The notes beneath the pieces are model-generated. The model ran no database searches, was not told where the DNA came from, and saw only the letters and a list, made by a program, of their open reading frames with translations. A stretch of 64,000 nt of DNA from Neorhizobium galegae (GTDB lineage Bacteria > Pseudomonadota > Alphaproteobacteria > Rhizobiales > Rhizobiaceae): positions 248,001 to 312,000 of the forward strand of contig NZ_JAGIPG010000002.1 in NCBI RefSeq assembly GCF_017877055.1, written 5' to 3'. A program made the position numbers and the translations under genes. The first letter of the stretch is position 1. Each line of letters opens with the position of its first letter. This document shows, piece by piece, positions 14,822 through 23,921 of the stretch.

Positions 14822-16165
14822 TCAGTGGCCCTTTTTGCCCATCACGCGCGAACGCAGCGCGTTGGAGAGATTGTCGAAGACGAAGACCACCAGAAGGATC
14901 AGGAGGACCATGTAGGCGACCTTGTCCCAATCCGCGTTAGTCTTCATGGATTCGAGCAGCTTGAGGCCGATACCGCCCGCGCCGACAGCACCGATCGCGG
15001 TTGCCGAACGGGTGTTGGACTCCCAGAAATACAGCGATTGCGAGATGAAGATCGGCAGGACCTGCGGCACGACGCCGTAACGCTGCACGATGACCGGGGC
15101 CGCACCCACCGACTTGACGCCCTCGCGCTGCTTGTCGTCGACATTCTCCAGCGCCTCCGAATAGACCTTGCCGAGCGCGCCGGTATCCGTGAAGAAGATC
15201 GCGGCGATCCCCGGCAGCGGTCCGGGACCGAAGGCGCGGGTGAAGAACAGGGCCCAGATCAGCATGTCGATCGAGCGCAGGAAGTCGAAAAAGCGTTTCA
15301 TGCCCCAGTTGACCGGCCGGCTCGTGGTGATGTTGCGGGCAGCGACGAAGGCGAGCGGGAAGGCGATGAAGGTGGCAAACAGCGTGCCGACGAAGGCCAT
15401 GACCAGCGTCTGCATCAGCTTGGAGAGAATATCGCCATGCTGCCAGCTGCCGTTGTTGAGAAAGTTGTCGAGCGCCAGCGAGGCATTAGACTGGGCCGGG
15501 TCGAGCCGCTCGCCGAAGAGCATCAGCCCGGCGACGCTGGTGACGCTGCGGCCCCAGAAGGGCGATTGCGTGTCGAAGAAGAAATTCGCCCAGCCGAGGA
15601 AACGCCGCTGCACATAGACCTGGCTGTTGCGGATTTCCGCCTGACCGGCAAAGCCGAACCGGATATTGACCTTGTTGTCGTCCTGCACCATCCGCGCCGG
15701 CGCACCGGCCGGCAGGACCGCCCGGTCCCCTTTGATCGCCACGGGGTAGAGCTTGCCGTCGATATAGACATCGACCTGGCTCGGGGTCACTTCGAGCCGG
15801 TTTTCACCGCCGAAGAGCACCGTGTAGCCGCCGTTCGAGGTCGGCCTCAACCAGTCGATCGCCGCGCCCTCGGGATATTGCCGGCGGCTCGTCCATTGCG
15901 GCATGACCTGACCGTTCTGGAAGCGCAGGCGGGGCTGCGCGCGCCAAGAATACCAGTCCTGGAGGTAGATCGCCGCGCGATCCCAGTTGCCGTTGACGAA
16001 GGTCGGGATGACCTTGAAGAAGGAGAAGCAGAACGCGAGGTAGACGGTGACCGCGACGGCCGCGATCACCAGGCCCCAGCGCTGCATGAAGCTGCGGTGA
16101 AAGACTTCCGGATAGGCGGCGAGCAGGCGTTCGCGATCGGCGGCATTGACGGCGAGATTGGACAT
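14822..16165 (-). CDS. phnE: Phosphonate ABC transporter permease PhnE (second copy, with large periplasmic insert)
   Basis: Inner-membrane permease of the PhnCDE importer, 447 aa against about 260-330 for ordinary PhnE. After an N-terminal membrane segment (about residues 30-50) comes a hydrophilic, probably periplasmic region of about 170 residues. The permease core follows with the ATPase-contact (EAA) loop around VGAAPVIVQRYGVVPQVLP. The longer open frame running up to 16714 is only a fortuitous extension; the ATG at 16165 overlaps the stop of the first phnE by one base. It should pair with the upstream PhnE as a heterodimer. Confidence 0.93.
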   Translation of the reverse strand: MSNLAVNAADRERLLAAYPEVFHRSFMQRWGLVIAAVAVTVYLAFCFSFFKVIPTFVNGNWDRAAIYLQDWYSWRAQPRLRFQNGQVMPQWTSRRQYPEGAAIDWLRPTSNGGYTVLFGGENRLEVTPSQVDVYIDGKLYPVAIKGDRAVLPAGAPARMVQDDNKVNIRFGFAGQAEIRNSQVYVQRRFLGWANFFFDTQSPFWGRSVTSVAGLMLFGERLDPAQSNASLALDNFLNNGSWQHGDILSKLMQTLVMAFVGTLFATFIAFPLAFVAARNITTSRPVNWGMKRFFDFLRSIDMLIWALFFTRAFGPGPLPGIAAIFFTDTGALGKVYSEALENVDDKQREGVKSVGAAPVIVQRYGVVPQVLPIFISQSLYFWESNTRSATAIGAVGAGGIGLKLLESMKTNADWDKVAYMVLLILLVVFVFDNLSNALRSRVMGKKGH

Positions 16166-17154
16166 CAGGCAGCTCCCCGGCCGAATTCGAACGATTGCTT
16201 GCCGATCAGCCGGCGGCGCAGCCAGGCCGAGAACTGGTCGACGCAGATGACGGTGACCAGGAGAAGGATGATGATCGCATAGGTCTTTGCGGCGTGGTCG
16301 CGGCCGATCGACAGGCTGAACACCTCCCCGATGCCGCCGCCGCCGACAGCGCCGATAATGGTCGAGGCGCGCACGTTGATCTCGGTGCGTAGCAGCGTGT
16401 AGGAGACGAAATTCGGCAGGACCTGCGGCAGGATCGCGAAGCGGACGCGCTCCAGCCAGCTGGCGCCTGCGGCCTGCAGGCCCTCGTCCGGCTTCATGTC
16501 GGCATTCTCGACCACTTCGAAGAACAGCTTTCCGAGCGCCCCGATGGTGTGGACCGACACGGCAATGATCGCCGCGATCGGACCGATCGACAGGATTGCG
16601 GCCAGCAGGCCGGCGACGACGATTTCCGGAAAGGCGCGCAGGATTTCCATGACGCGCCGCACCACCCAGCGCGTGAGACCGGCGCCGACGAGATTGGTGG
16701 AGGCGAAGAAGCACAGAAGGAAGGCGCCCGTGGCGCCGAGGATGGTCGAAACGATGGCGATGTTGATGGTGATCGCCAATTGGTAGAAGAAGTTCGGAAT
16801 GTAGAAACTGTCGGTGATCCAGACGCGATCACTCGTGTAATCGAACTTGATCGATCCGTCCGAATAGGGAGACGGCAGATCGAACATGGCGCGGAAGATT
16901 TCCAGCGGGCTGTTCGGCACGAAGCTTTTCAGGAAGTCGAAGAAATAGGGAAGGCGTTCGAAGAACTTGCCGGAATTCGCTTCGTTGGCGAAGTCCAGCG
17001 ACGCACCGAGCACGATCAGGAAAACGACGATGGAAACGACGGTATAGATCCGCCGCGTCCGCACCTGGCTCTGGTAATGGTCGAGGATGGTGCGGGAGCT
17101 TTCCTGCAGCCCGCTGAACTGAGCGGGTTCGGCCATATGCGCCATTCTGGGCAT
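16165..17154 (-). CDS. phnE: Phosphonate ABC transporter permease PhnE (first copy)
   Basis: 329-aa permease. N-terminal membrane segment at about residues 38-58, a periplasmic stretch, then the core membrane helices with the ATPase-contact loop around AAGASWLERVRFAILPQVLP. The ATG at 17154 is used here, but an in-frame ATG at 17145 has AAGGA at better spacing and may be the true start. It follows phnD by 62 bases that contain a perfect 11-bp hairpin. Confidence 0.93.
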   Translation of the reverse strand: MPRMAHMAEPAQFSGLQESSRTILDHYQSQVRTRRIYTVVSIVVFLIVLGASLDFANEANSGKFFERLPYFFDFLKSFVPNSPLEIFRAMFDLPSPYSDGSIKFDYTSDRVWITDSFYIPNFFYQLAITINIAIVSTILGATGAFLLCFFASTNLVGAGLTRWVVRRVMEILRAFPEIVVAGLLAAILSIGPIAAIIAVSVHTIGALGKLFFEVVENADMKPDEGLQAAGASWLERVRFAILPQVLPNFVSYTLLRTEINVRASTIIGAVGGGGIGEVFSLSIGRDHAAKTYAIIILLLVTVICVDQFSAWLRRRLIGKQSFEFGRGAA

Positions 17155-17167
17155 CCTTGTTGAACGA

Positions 17168-17194
17168 GCGGCGGCATCGTCATGATGCCGCCGC
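17168..17194 (-). promoter_or_regulatory. Intercistronic hairpin between phnD and phnE
   Basis: GCGGCGGCATC (17168-17178) and GATGCCGCCGC (17184-17194), a perfect 11-bp stem with a five-base loop, no T-run. In ABC operons such hairpins after the binding-protein gene typically protect its mRNA and lower downstream expression. Confidence 0.65.
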
Positions 17195-17216
17195 AGGATA
17201 TTGATCAGACGTTGGA

Positions 17217-18128
17217 TCAGCCGCCGATGACAGCCTTACGAGCGTCGATGATGGTCTGGTAGAACTTCTGATCGACCGGTGCCCAATCGACGTAGCCGCC
17301 GCCCGTGAAGCTCTCGAAGCAGGCCTTGTCCTTCTTCGGCAGCTCGGCAAAGAAGGCGGTCACCTTCTTCTTCATGTCGTCGGAAAGCTTGTTGGAAACC
17401 ATCAGCGGGCCGTTCGGGATGAGCGGCGACTTCCAGACCTGGACGATGTCGTCCATGTCGAGCAGGCCCTTGGAGACCATGATGTGCAGGTTGCCGGACG
17501 AGTAGCCCTGTGCCCAGTCACCAACGGCCGAACCGAAGGTGGTGCCGACGTCGAACTTCTTGTCGAGAACGCCGAGAACGAGGTTCTCATGGCCGCCGCC
17601 GAAGCCGGTTTCGGAGAAGTACTGCTTGACCGGCATGCCGACATCCTTCGGCAGGGCGACGTTCGGGACGAGGTAGCCGGAGGTCGAGTCCGGATCGGCG
17701 AAGCCGATCTTCTTGCCCTTGGCATCGGCGAGCGTCTTGATGCCCGAATCCTTGCGGGCGACCATGATCGAGTAGTAGCCGGTAGAACCGTCGGCCTGCT
17801 TGGTGGTGAGGACCGGGGTAACGGCGTTCGGGTCCTTGATGTAGATCGCTGCGTAGGAAGCAGCACCCATGACGGCGAGGTCGATCGTGCCGCCGAGCAG
17901 GCCCTGGATGACGCCGTTATAGTTCGGCGACGGGAACAGCTTGACGTCCGAAGCGCCGGTCGCGGCGATCAGGCCCGGCTTGACGCATTCGGTGCGGCGG
18001 ACCTGGTCGGCTTCGTTTTCGCCGCCGTCGAGACCGATGCGCAGAACCGGTGCGCTCTGGGCGTGGGCCTGGCCGGCGACGGCAGCAATGGCGATCGTCG
18101 CCATCAGGATCTTGCGGAATGCAGACAT
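17217..18128 (-). CDS. phnD: Phosphonate-binding periplasmic protein PhnD
   Basis: 303-aa solute-binding protein of the phosphonate importer. Sec signal peptide (residues 1-24, cleavage after GQAHA), then the PhnD fold with LFPSPNYNGVIQGLLGG, VMGAASYAAIY and FADPDSTSGYL, the binding-site segment of the family. Ribosome-binding site AAGGAGA at ideal spacing. Lies between phnC and phnE with hairpins on both sides, consistent with high relative expression. Confidence 0.95.
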   Translation of the reverse strand: MSAFRKILMATIAIAAVAGQAHAQSAPVLRIGLDGGENEADQVRRTECVKPGLIAATGASDVKLFPSPNYNGVIQGLLGGTIDLAVMGAASYAAIYIKDPNAVTPVLTTKQADGSTGYYSIMVARKDSGIKTLADAKGKKIGFADPDSTSGYLVPNVALPKDVGMPVKQYFSETGFGGGHENLVLGVLDKKFDVGTTFGSAVGDWAQGYSSGNLHIMVSKGLLDMDDIVQVWKSPLIPNGPLMVSNKLSDDMKKKVTAFFAELPKKDKACFESFTGGGYVDWAPVDQKFYQTIIDARKAVIGG

Positions 18129-18178
18129 GGAAGTCTCCTTTGGTGATTGGGGTGGTCAACCCGGAAAGGGCGTCAGTC

Positions 18179-18204
18179 TTCCGGCCGCGTCGCGGCTGCC
18201 GGAA
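18179..18204 (-). promoter_or_regulatory. Hairpin between phnC and phnD
   Basis: TTCCGGC (18179-18185) pairs with GCCGGAA (18198-18204), with additional inner G-C pairs. It occupies the 81-base phnC-phnD gap close to the phnC stop. No T-run is present, so processing or stabilisation is likelier than termination. Confidence 0.45.
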
Positions 18205-18209
18205 ATGGC

Positions 18210-19067
18210 TCAGCGCATGGCGGCGGCTTCCGTCGCCATGCCGGATGTGTCGATCGCGACCGCAGCCCCGCCACGGCGGGTGGAAGCAAGGCTGGTCGAC
18301 GTCATGGTCTCGTCGATCCCAGCTCCATCCTTGTCGGAGCCGTAGATCTCGCGCACGGCGTTGGCATTGAGTTCCTGCGGCGGGCCGTCGAAAACGACGC
18401 GGCCGCCCGCCATGCCGATGATCCGCTCGCAATAGCTGCGGGCCGTATCGAGCGTATGCAGATTGGTGATCACCGTAATGCCTTCGCGCTCGTTGATGTC
18501 GCGCAGCGCATCCATGACGATCTTGGCGTTCAACGGATCGAGCGAGGCGATCGGCTCATCGGCGAGCATCATTTTAGGTGCCTGCACCAGGGCACGGGCG
18601 ATCGCGACGCGCTGCTGCTGGCCGCCGGAGAGCGTCCCGGCCGCCTGCAGCGCCGTCTGTTCGATGCCGAGCCGTTCGAGGGCCGCCATCGCCATGACGC
18701 GCTCGTCGCGGCTGAAGATCTTCAAGAGGCTCATCGTCGTCGAGCGGTGATTGAGGCGGCCGAGCAGCACGTTGGTCATCACGTCGAGGCGCGGCACCAA
18801 GTTGAACTGCTGGAAGATCATGGCGCAGTCGCGCTGCCAGTTGCGCAACGCCTTGCCCTTGAGGGAGGAGACTTCGGCGCCGTTGAAATAGATGGAGCCG
18901 GAACTCGGCTCCTGCAGGCGGTTGATCATGCGCAGCAGGGTCGACTTGCCGGCGCCGGAACGGCCGATGATGCCGACCATCTGGCCCTGGGGAATCTCGA
19001 CGTTCACGGCGCTCACCGCGATACGATCGCCGAAACGGCGGGTGATGTCCCTCAATTCGAACTTCAT
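18210..19067 (-). CDS. phnC: Phosphonate ABC transporter ATP-binding protein PhnC
   Basis: 285-aa cytoplasmic ATPase of the phosphonate importer. Walker [10 protein letters not shown] (about residues 35-43), Q-loop FQQFNLV, signature [15 protein letters not shown], Walker B MMLADEP and H-loop TNLHTLD. The C-terminal 30 residues after GSDKDG are an Ala/Thr-rich tail. First gene after a Pho box, so it may head its own transcript as well as being read from phnG. Confidence 0.96.
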   Translation of the reverse strand: MKFELRDITRRFGDRIAVSAVNVEIPQGQMVGIIGRSGAGKSTLLRMINRLQEPSSGSIYFNGAEVSSLKGKALRNWQRDCAMIFQQFNLVPRLDVMTNVLLGRLNHRSTTMSLLKIFSRDERVMAMAALERLGIEQTALQAAGTLSGGQQQRVAIARALVQAPKMMLADEPIASLDPLNAKIVMDALRDINEREGITVITNLHTLDTARSYCERIIGMAGGRVVFDGPPQELNANAVREIYGSDKDGAGIDETMTSTSLASTRRGGAAVAIDTSGMATEAAAMR

Positions 19068-19128
19068 GCTCTCTCGCCAATTCAGCTTTTTTTCTGAGAG
19101 CTCGATAGCGATGGTTGATGAAGTCTGA

Positions 19129-19146
19129 ATGTCGGATTTATGTCGG
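19129..19146 (-). promoter_or_regulatory. Pho box upstream of phnC
   Basis: On the minus strand CCGACATAAATCCGACAT: two 7-base units CCGACAT separated by AAAT, the 11-base period of a PhoB site (consensus CTGTCAT-N4-CTGTCAT). It is 62 bases before the phnC start. Two positions per unit differ from consensus, but symmetry between the units is exact. Implies phosphate-starvation control of phnCDE and the genes after it. Confidence 0.7.
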
Positions 19147-19182
19147 TTTTATTATATTCCGAAAACGCCTGCCGCGCTTCCG

Positions 19183-19800
19183 TTACCTGCTGTGACGCGA
19201 CACGAATTCTTCGGCCGAAAGTACCCGGAAATCATCGAGAGCAGCCCTCAGTTTCAGGTGGTCCCAATCCCACCAGGCAAGCCGGTCCATCGCTTCGCCG
19301 ACCGCTTTCGTAAAACGCTCGCGGATGAGCTTTGCCGGCACGCCACCGACGATCGTATAGGGCGCAACGTCCTTGGAGACGACCGCGCCGGCGCCGATCA
19401 CCGCACCGTTGCCGACGGTGACGCCCGGCAGCACGGTGGCGCCATGGCCGATCCAGACGTCATGGCCGATCGTGACACGATGCTCGCGCCGCCATTCGAA
19501 AAAGCTCTTTTCGTCCTCGGCATCGTCCCAGTAGCTGGCGGCGCGATAGGTGAAGTGGTGCAGCGTCGCCCGCCAGGTCGGGTGGTTGGTGGCGTTGATG
19601 CGTACCGAGGCCGCCATGTTGACGAACTTGCCGATCGTCGCACACCAGATCGAACCATCCTGCATGATGTAGGAATAAGCGCCGATCTCGGCCTCGCTGA
19701 TGCGGCAGCGCTCGGAAACTTCCGTATACGGGCCGAGCGTGGAATTGCTGACGTTCGCCGTCTCGTGGATTGCGGGCTCGAGGCCTACCTTGACGCTCAT
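19183..19800 (-). CDS. Phosphonate-operon hexapeptide-repeat transferase
   Basis: 205-aa left-handed beta-helix acyltransferase of the type found in phn operons (DapH/LpxA-like family). Hexapeptide repeats run from about residue 10 to 165 (for example [16 protein letters not shown] and [14 protein letters not shown]), with the conserved GGVPAKLIR loop. The acceptor is unknown; N-acetylation of aminoalkylphosphonates, as done by PhnO, is one possibility. Its start overlaps the phnL stop (ATGA). Confidence 0.9.
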   Translation of the reverse strand: MSVKVGLEPAIHETANVSNSTLGPYTEVSERCRISEAEIGAYSYIMQDGSIWCATIGKFVNMAASVRINATNHPTWRATLHHFTYRAASYWDDAEDEKSFFEWRREHRVTIGHDVWIGHGATVLPGVTVGNGAVIGAGAVVSKDVAPYTIVGGVPAKLIRERFTKAVGEAMDRLAWWDWDHLKLRAALDDFRVLSAEEFVSRHSR

Positions 19801-20507
19801 GCTGCGACTGCCTTTCGGGGAGAAAACTGGGAAACGTCGAGAACGCGATCAGCCACGGCCTCGCGCACTTCCTCGTCATGGAAGATGCCGAGAAGGGCGA
19901 CGCCTTCCCGCTTCTTGTCAGCGATCATGTCCACCACGACGCGCCGGTTGGTCGCGTCGAGCGACGCGGTCGGCTCGTCGAGGAGCAGGATGCGATGGCT
20001 GGTGATGAAGCCGCGGGCGATGTTGACGCGCTGCTGTTCGCCCCCCGAAAACGTGGCGGGCGGCAGGGCCCAGAGCTCCTGCGGCAGGTTGAGCTGGGCC
20101 AGAAGCTCGGCCGCCTTGTCGCGGGCTTCCGCAGCGGCAATGCCGCGGGCGACCAGTGGTTCGGCGACCACGTCGAGCGCGGAGACACGCGGCACGGTGC
20201 GCAGGAACTGGCTGACGTAACCGAGCGTATGCCGGCGCACGTCGAGCACGGTGCGCGGATCGGCGCGTGCGATGTCAACGAGCCGGTCCTTGTGGTCGAC
20301 GAGGATCTGCCCGGCATCGACCGCGTAATTGCCGTAGAGCATCTTGAGGATCGAGCTCTTGCCGATGCCAGACGGGCCGCCGAGCACGACGCATTCGCCG
20401 CTTGCGACGGAAAAACTCACATCGTTGACGACCGGCAGCTTGATGCCGTCGCGCAGATGCATGGTGAAGCTCTTGAAGACTTCGGAAACGACGAGAGGGG
20501 TGGCCAT
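19797..20507 (-). CDS. phnL: C-P lyase ATP-binding subunit PhnL
   Basis: 236-aa ABC-type ATPase required with PhnG, PhnH and PhnI for the first step, transfer of phosphonate to the ribose of a nucleotide. Walker [11 protein letters not shown] (about residues 44-53), signature [14 protein letters not shown] and Walker [13 protein letters not shown] are visible. Gap to phnK 11 bases. Confidence 0.95.
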   Translation of the reverse strand: MATPLVVSEVFKSFTMHLRDGIKLPVVNDVSFSVASGECVVLGGPSGIGKSSILKMLYGNYAVDAGQILVDHKDRLVDIARADPRTVLDVRRHTLGYVSQFLRTVPRVSALDVVAEPLVARGIAAAEARDKAAELLAQLNLPQELWALPPATFSGGEQQRVNIARGFITSHRILLLDEPTASLDATNRRVVVDMIADKKREGVALLGIFHDEEVREAVADRVLDVSQFSPRKAVAA

Positions 20508-20518
20508 CGGTATTCTCC

Positions 20519-21295
20519 TCAGACCTGCAGGATCGATGAGACGAGCAATTGCGTATAGGGCTCGCGGGGGTCGTCGAGCACGCGGTCGGTCAGCCCGTGC
20601 TCGATCACGTGGCCGTCCTTCATTACCATCATCCGGTGCGACAGGAGGCGGGCGACCGCGAGGTCGTGGGTGACGACGATCGCCGACAGGCCAAGATCGT
20701 TGACGAGGCCGCGCACCAGATCGAGCAGGCGAGCCTGCACCGAGACGTCGAGGCCGCCGGTCGGCTCGTCCATGAACACCAGGCGCGGGCCGGTGACCAG
20801 ATTGCGGGCAATTTGTAGTCGCTGGCGCATGCCGCCGGAAAAGGCGCGGGGCTGGTCGTCGATGCGGTCGGTGCCGATCTCGACGCGGGTCAGCCAGTCG
20901 CTCGCCGTCTCGCGGATCTTGCCGTAATGCCGGTCACCGACCGCCATCAGCCGCTCGCCGACATTGGCGCCGGCGGAAACCGTCATGCGCAGGCCATCGG
21001 CCGGGTTCTGGTGCACGAAGCCCCAGTCGGTGCGCATCAGGAAGCGGCGCTCGGCCTCGCTCATATGGTAGAGATCGCGGAAATTGCCGTCGCGCATCCG
21101 GTATTCGACACTGCCGGTGGTCGGCATCAGCCGGGTCGACAGGCAGTTGAGCAGCGTCGTCTTGCCGGAACCGGATTCGCCGACGATGGCGAGCACTTCG
21201 CCCGGCCACAGCTCGAAGGACACGTCCTTGCAGCCGATCCGGCTGCCGTAGAACTTTGAGACGCCGCTGACTTTGAGGAGAGGGGTGTCGGTCAT
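20519..21295 (-). CDS. phnK: C-P lyase ATP-binding subunit PhnK
   Basis: 258-aa ABC-type ATPase that docks on the PhnGHIJ core complex. Walker A GESGSGKTT (about residues 39-47), signature FSGGMRQRLQIARN, Walker B LVFMDEPTGGLDV, H-loop VTHDLAV. Separated from phnJ by 241 bases that hold a palindromic repeat pair, unusual for genes whose products act together. Confidence 0.96.
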   Translation of the reverse strand: MTDTPLLKVSGVSKFYGSRIGCKDVSFELWPGEVLAIVGESGSGKTTLLNCLSTRLMPTTGSVEYRMRDGNFRDLYHMSEAERRFLMRTDWGFVHQNPADGLRMTVSAGANVGERLMAVGDRHYGKIRETASDWLTRVEIGTDRIDDQPRAFSGGMRQRLQIARNLVTGPRLVFMDEPTGGLDVSVQARLLDLVRGLVNDLGLSAIVVTHDLAVARLLSHRMMVMKDGHVIEHGLTDRVLDDPREPYTQLLVSSILQV

Positions 21296-21367
21296 TGAGC
21301 GTAGTCCTTGGAGGTCAGTGCGTGGGGTCTATTGCTCTCCGTCCTTCCGGACACCACCGCCTTCGCC

Positions 21368-21478
21368 GTCATCCTCGGGCTTGACCCGAGGATCCAGGCC
21401 ATCGCTCTCCATGCGTCGAAATTTGGAAAGCCGCTGAGGCAAAAGAGTGTGGATCCCCGGGTCAAGCCCGGGGATGAC
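21368..21478. repeat. Inverted pair of palindromic intergenic repeats (RIME/REP-like)
   Basis: Two 29-base copies, 21368-21396 and 21450-21478, face each other. Each is itself palindromic around CTCGGGCTTGACCCGAG (left) or CCCGGGTCAAGCCCGGG (right), and both end in GTCATCC/GGATGAC. They are separated by 53 unique bases. This matches the intergenic palindromic elements scattered through rhizobial genomes. It fills most of the phnK-phnJ gap (21296-21536), which contains no gene. Confidence 0.72.
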
Positions 21479-21536
21479 GGAAGGTGAGAAGGGGGAGATG
21501 TCCGGCAGGACAGAGGGGGGTAAGCCGCAACCACCA

Positions 21537-22418
21537 TCACTCAGCCGCCTCCTTGGCAGGCGCCAGCATGGCGCCGACATGGCCGTGTTCGCGGCGGTCC
21601 TCGCAATTGTCGGTATCCGAACAGACGAACATGCGGCTGCCCTTGTCGTCGAGCACCACCTCGTCGAGATAGACGTTCTCGGCGCCGCAGAGCGCGCAGG
21701 GCTTGTCGAAGGTCTGGATCTCGAAGGGGTAATCCTCGAAGTCGAGGCTGACGACGTCCGTATGGGGCGGCACTGCGTAGATGCGCTTCTCGCGGCCCGC
21801 ACCGAAAAGTTGCAGCGCTTCCGACCGGTGCATTTTCGGGTTGTCGAACTTTGGTGTCGGCGACGGGTCCATCACGTAGCGGCCCGCGACCTTGACCGGA
21901 TAGGCATAGGTCTTCGAGATGCGGCCGTTACGGGCGATGTCCTCGTAAAGCTTCACATGCATGAGGCCGTATTCTTCCAGCGCATGCATCTTGCGGGTCT
22001 CGGTCTCGCGCGGCTCGAGGAAACGCAACGGTTCCGGGATCGGCACCTGGTAGACGAGGATCTGGTCCTCGGCGAGCTTGTGTTCCGGAATCCGGTGGCG
22101 GGTCTGGATGATTGTCGCGTCCTTCGTATGGGTCGTGACGGCGACATTGGCGACCTTCTGGAAGAAGGCGCGGATCGAGACCGCATTGGTCGTATCGTCG
22201 GCGCCCTGGTCGATCACCTTCAGCACGTCCTGCGGGCCGATGATCGCAGCTGTCACCTGCACGCCACCGGTTCCCCAGCCATAGGGCATCGGCATTTCGC
22301 GCGACGCGAAGGGTACCTGGTAACCGGGGATGGCGATCGCTTTCAAGATCGCGCGGCGGATCATCCGCTTCGTCTGCTCGTCGAGATAGGCGAAGTTGTA
22401 AGTGGCGAGGTCCGTCAT
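21537..22418 (-). CDS. phnJ: Alpha-D-ribose 1-methylphosphonate 5-phosphate C-P lyase PhnJ
   Basis: 293-aa radical SAM-type enzyme that breaks the carbon-phosphorus bond, releasing the alkane and 5-phosphoribosyl 1,2-cyclic phosphate. The four conserved Cys of the family are present near the C-terminus: CALC (about residue 240), FVCSD and DNC. Start at the ATG 22418 (MTDLATYNFAYLDEQTKR) with AGGA ten bases upstream; the TTG at 22448 is less likely. A small plus-strand gene begins 48 bases away in the opposite direction. Confidence 0.96.
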   Translation of the reverse strand: MTDLATYNFAYLDEQTKRMIRRAILKAIAIPGYQVPFASREMPMPYGWGTGGVQVTAAIIGPQDVLKVIDQGADDTTNAVSIRAFFQKVANVAVTTHTKDATIIQTRHRIPEHKLAEDQILVYQVPIPEPLRFLEPRETETRKMHALEEYGLMHVKLYEDIARNGRISKTYAYPVKVAGRYVMDPSPTPKFDNPKMHRSEALQLFGAGREKRIYAVPPHTDVVSLDFEDYPFEIQTFDKPCALCGAENVYLDEVVLDDKGSRMFVCSDTDNCEDRREHGHVGAMLAPAKEAAE

Positions 22419-22466
22419 CTTGGAGTATCCTGTGACTGCATGAACCAACTAGAAGGAAAGGCTGTC

Positions 22467-22685
22467 ATGGACGCCATCACTTCGAACGGATTGCTCGGCG
22501 TTGCCGTATTTGCGGCTTTCATCGCCTTCGGGATCATTTTGCCCTTCTATGTCATCAAACCACGCAGACGCGCCGCGGCTGGCGGCAGCACCGGGGATGC
22601 CGGTTATGTCGGCGGCACCGCTGATGGCTGCAGCAGCGCCAGCGCAGGCGGCGCCTGCGATGGCGGAGGGGGCGGCGGTGACTGA
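22467..22685 (+). CDS. Small single-span membrane protein (72 aa) with Gly/Cys-rich tail, opposite strand inside phn operon
   Basis: ATG with AAGGAAAGG upstream. Residues about 7-31 form one strong membrane segment (GLLGVAVFAAFIAFGIILP) followed by KPRRR, so the tail is probably cytoplasmic. The tail is Gly/Ser/Ala-rich with two Cys and ends in GGGGGGD. Codon third positions are GC-rich as in neighbouring genes. A minus-strand frame over the same bases (22449-22724) overlaps the phnI stop by ATGA but encodes a low-complexity product. I do not recognise the protein. It lies convergent with phnI and divergent from phnJ. Confidence 0.55.
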   Translation: MDAITSNGLLGVAVFAAFIAFGIILPFYVIKPRRRAAAGGSTGDAGYVGGTADGCSSASAGGACDGGGGGGD

Positions 22686-22720
22686 ACTGCGTCCCTTGGC
22701 GTAGGACGCCTCGGCGGCAA

Positions 22721-23830
22721 TCATTCTGCTGCCTCCTGAAGCTCGCCCCTGTCACCCTTGCGGGCAGCCTCGATGTCCAGACGCATCTTGCGTACCAATG
22801 CGAGTTCCGCCTGGAAATCGACGTAATGCGGCAGCTTCAGGTGCTCGACGAAACCGGTCGCCTGCACGTTGTCCGAATGCGAGATCACGAATTCCTCGTC
22901 CTGCGCCGGCGCGGTAATGTCCTCGCCGAGTTCCTCGGCACGCAGCGCCCGGTCGACCAGCGACATCGACATCGCCTTGCGCTCGCTCTGGCCGAAGACC
23001 AGGCCGTAACCGCGGGTGAACTGCGGCGGCGCCTTGGAGGAACCCTTGAACTGGTTGACCATCTGGCATTCGGTGACGCGGATACGGCCGAGCGAGACGG
23101 CAAAGCCGAGTTCTGCAACTTCGATCTCGACTTCCACCTCCCCGATACGGATTTCGCCGACAAAGGGATGGTTGCCGCCGTAACCGCGCTGGGTGGAGTA
23201 GCCGAGCGCCAGCAGGAAACCCTCGTCGCCGCGGGCGAGCGCCTGCAGGCGCAGATCCCGGCTCATCGGAAATTCCAACGGCTCGCGGGTAAGGTCGCCG
23301 GCCTGATGGTCTTCGGAAAATTCGCCATCCGCCTCGATCAGACCCTCATGGGCAAGAATGTCGGAAACCCGCATGATGTGTTCTTCCGGCGTGCTGCGGC
23401 GCTCCGGTTCGTCGACCGGTGGGTCGGTCAGCAGCGAAGGGTCGAGCAGGCGGTGGGTATAGTCGAAGGTCGGCCCGAGAAGCTGGCCGCCCGGCAGGTC
23501 CTTGTAGGTCGCTGAAACGCGCCGCTCGACCTTCATGCCCGCCGTATCGACCGGGACGGAGGAGCCGAAGCGCGGCAGCGTGGTGCGATAGGCGCGCAGC
23601 AGGAAGATCGCCTCGATCATATCGCCGCGCGCCTGGCGGACGGCGAGTGCTGCGAGCGCCCGGTCATAGAGCGAGGCCTCGGCCATCACGCGGTCGACGG
23701 CGAGGCCAAGCTGCTCGACGATCTGCTCGATGGTGACGGAAGGAAGCGAGCGATCACCCCGACGCCGGTCGGCCAGCAGCCGGTGAGCGTTGTTGATGGC
23801 GGCCTCGCCACCCTTGACGGCAACATACAT
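22721..23830 (-). CDS. phnI: C-P lyase core subunit PhnI
   Basis: 369-aa subunit of the PhnGHIJ complex; PhnI carries the nucleosidase activity that swaps adenine or guanine for phosphonate at ribose C1. Characteristic segments seen: MYVAVKGGEAAINNAHRLL at the N-terminus and, near the C-terminus, SHSDNVQATGFVEHLKLP with the conserved His residues. Ribosome-binding site AGGAGAA. Follows phnH after a 91-base gap without visible features. Confidence 0.96.
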   Translation of the reverse strand: MYVAVKGGEAAINNAHRLLADRRRGDRSLPSVTIEQIVEQLGLAVDRVMAEASLYDRALAALAVRQARGDMIEAIFLLRAYRTTLPRFGSSVPVDTAGMKVERRVSATYKDLPGGQLLGPTFDYTHRLLDPSLLTDPPVDEPERRSTPEEHIMRVSDILAHEGLIEADGEFSEDHQAGDLTREPLEFPMSRDLRLQALARGDEGFLLALGYSTQRGYGGNHPFVGEIRIGEVEVEIEVAELGFAVSLGRIRVTECQMVNQFKGSSKAPPQFTRGYGLVFGQSERKAMSMSLVDRALRAEELGEDITAPAQDEEFVISHSDNVQATGFVEHLKLPHYVDFQAELALVRKMRLDIEAARKGDRGELQEAAE

Positions 23831-23921
23831 GGTTCATTCTCCTGGCCATTACCGGCATCCCATTAAAGATGCGGGAAGGGTTTGGTCGTTCGGCCCCAAG
23901 GTTAAAAAGTCGGTCGACTGT

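Noticed and set aside
16166..16714. N-terminal extension of the second phnE
   Set aside because: In another frame of the first phnE and without protein-like features; the ATG at 16165 overlaps the upstream stop and gives a normal PhnE start.
22449..22724. Minus-strand frame overlapping the phnI stop by ATGA
   Set aside because: Attractive spacing, but the product is low-complexity Ala/Gly-rich, while the plus strand encodes a clear membrane segment with its own ribosome-binding site.
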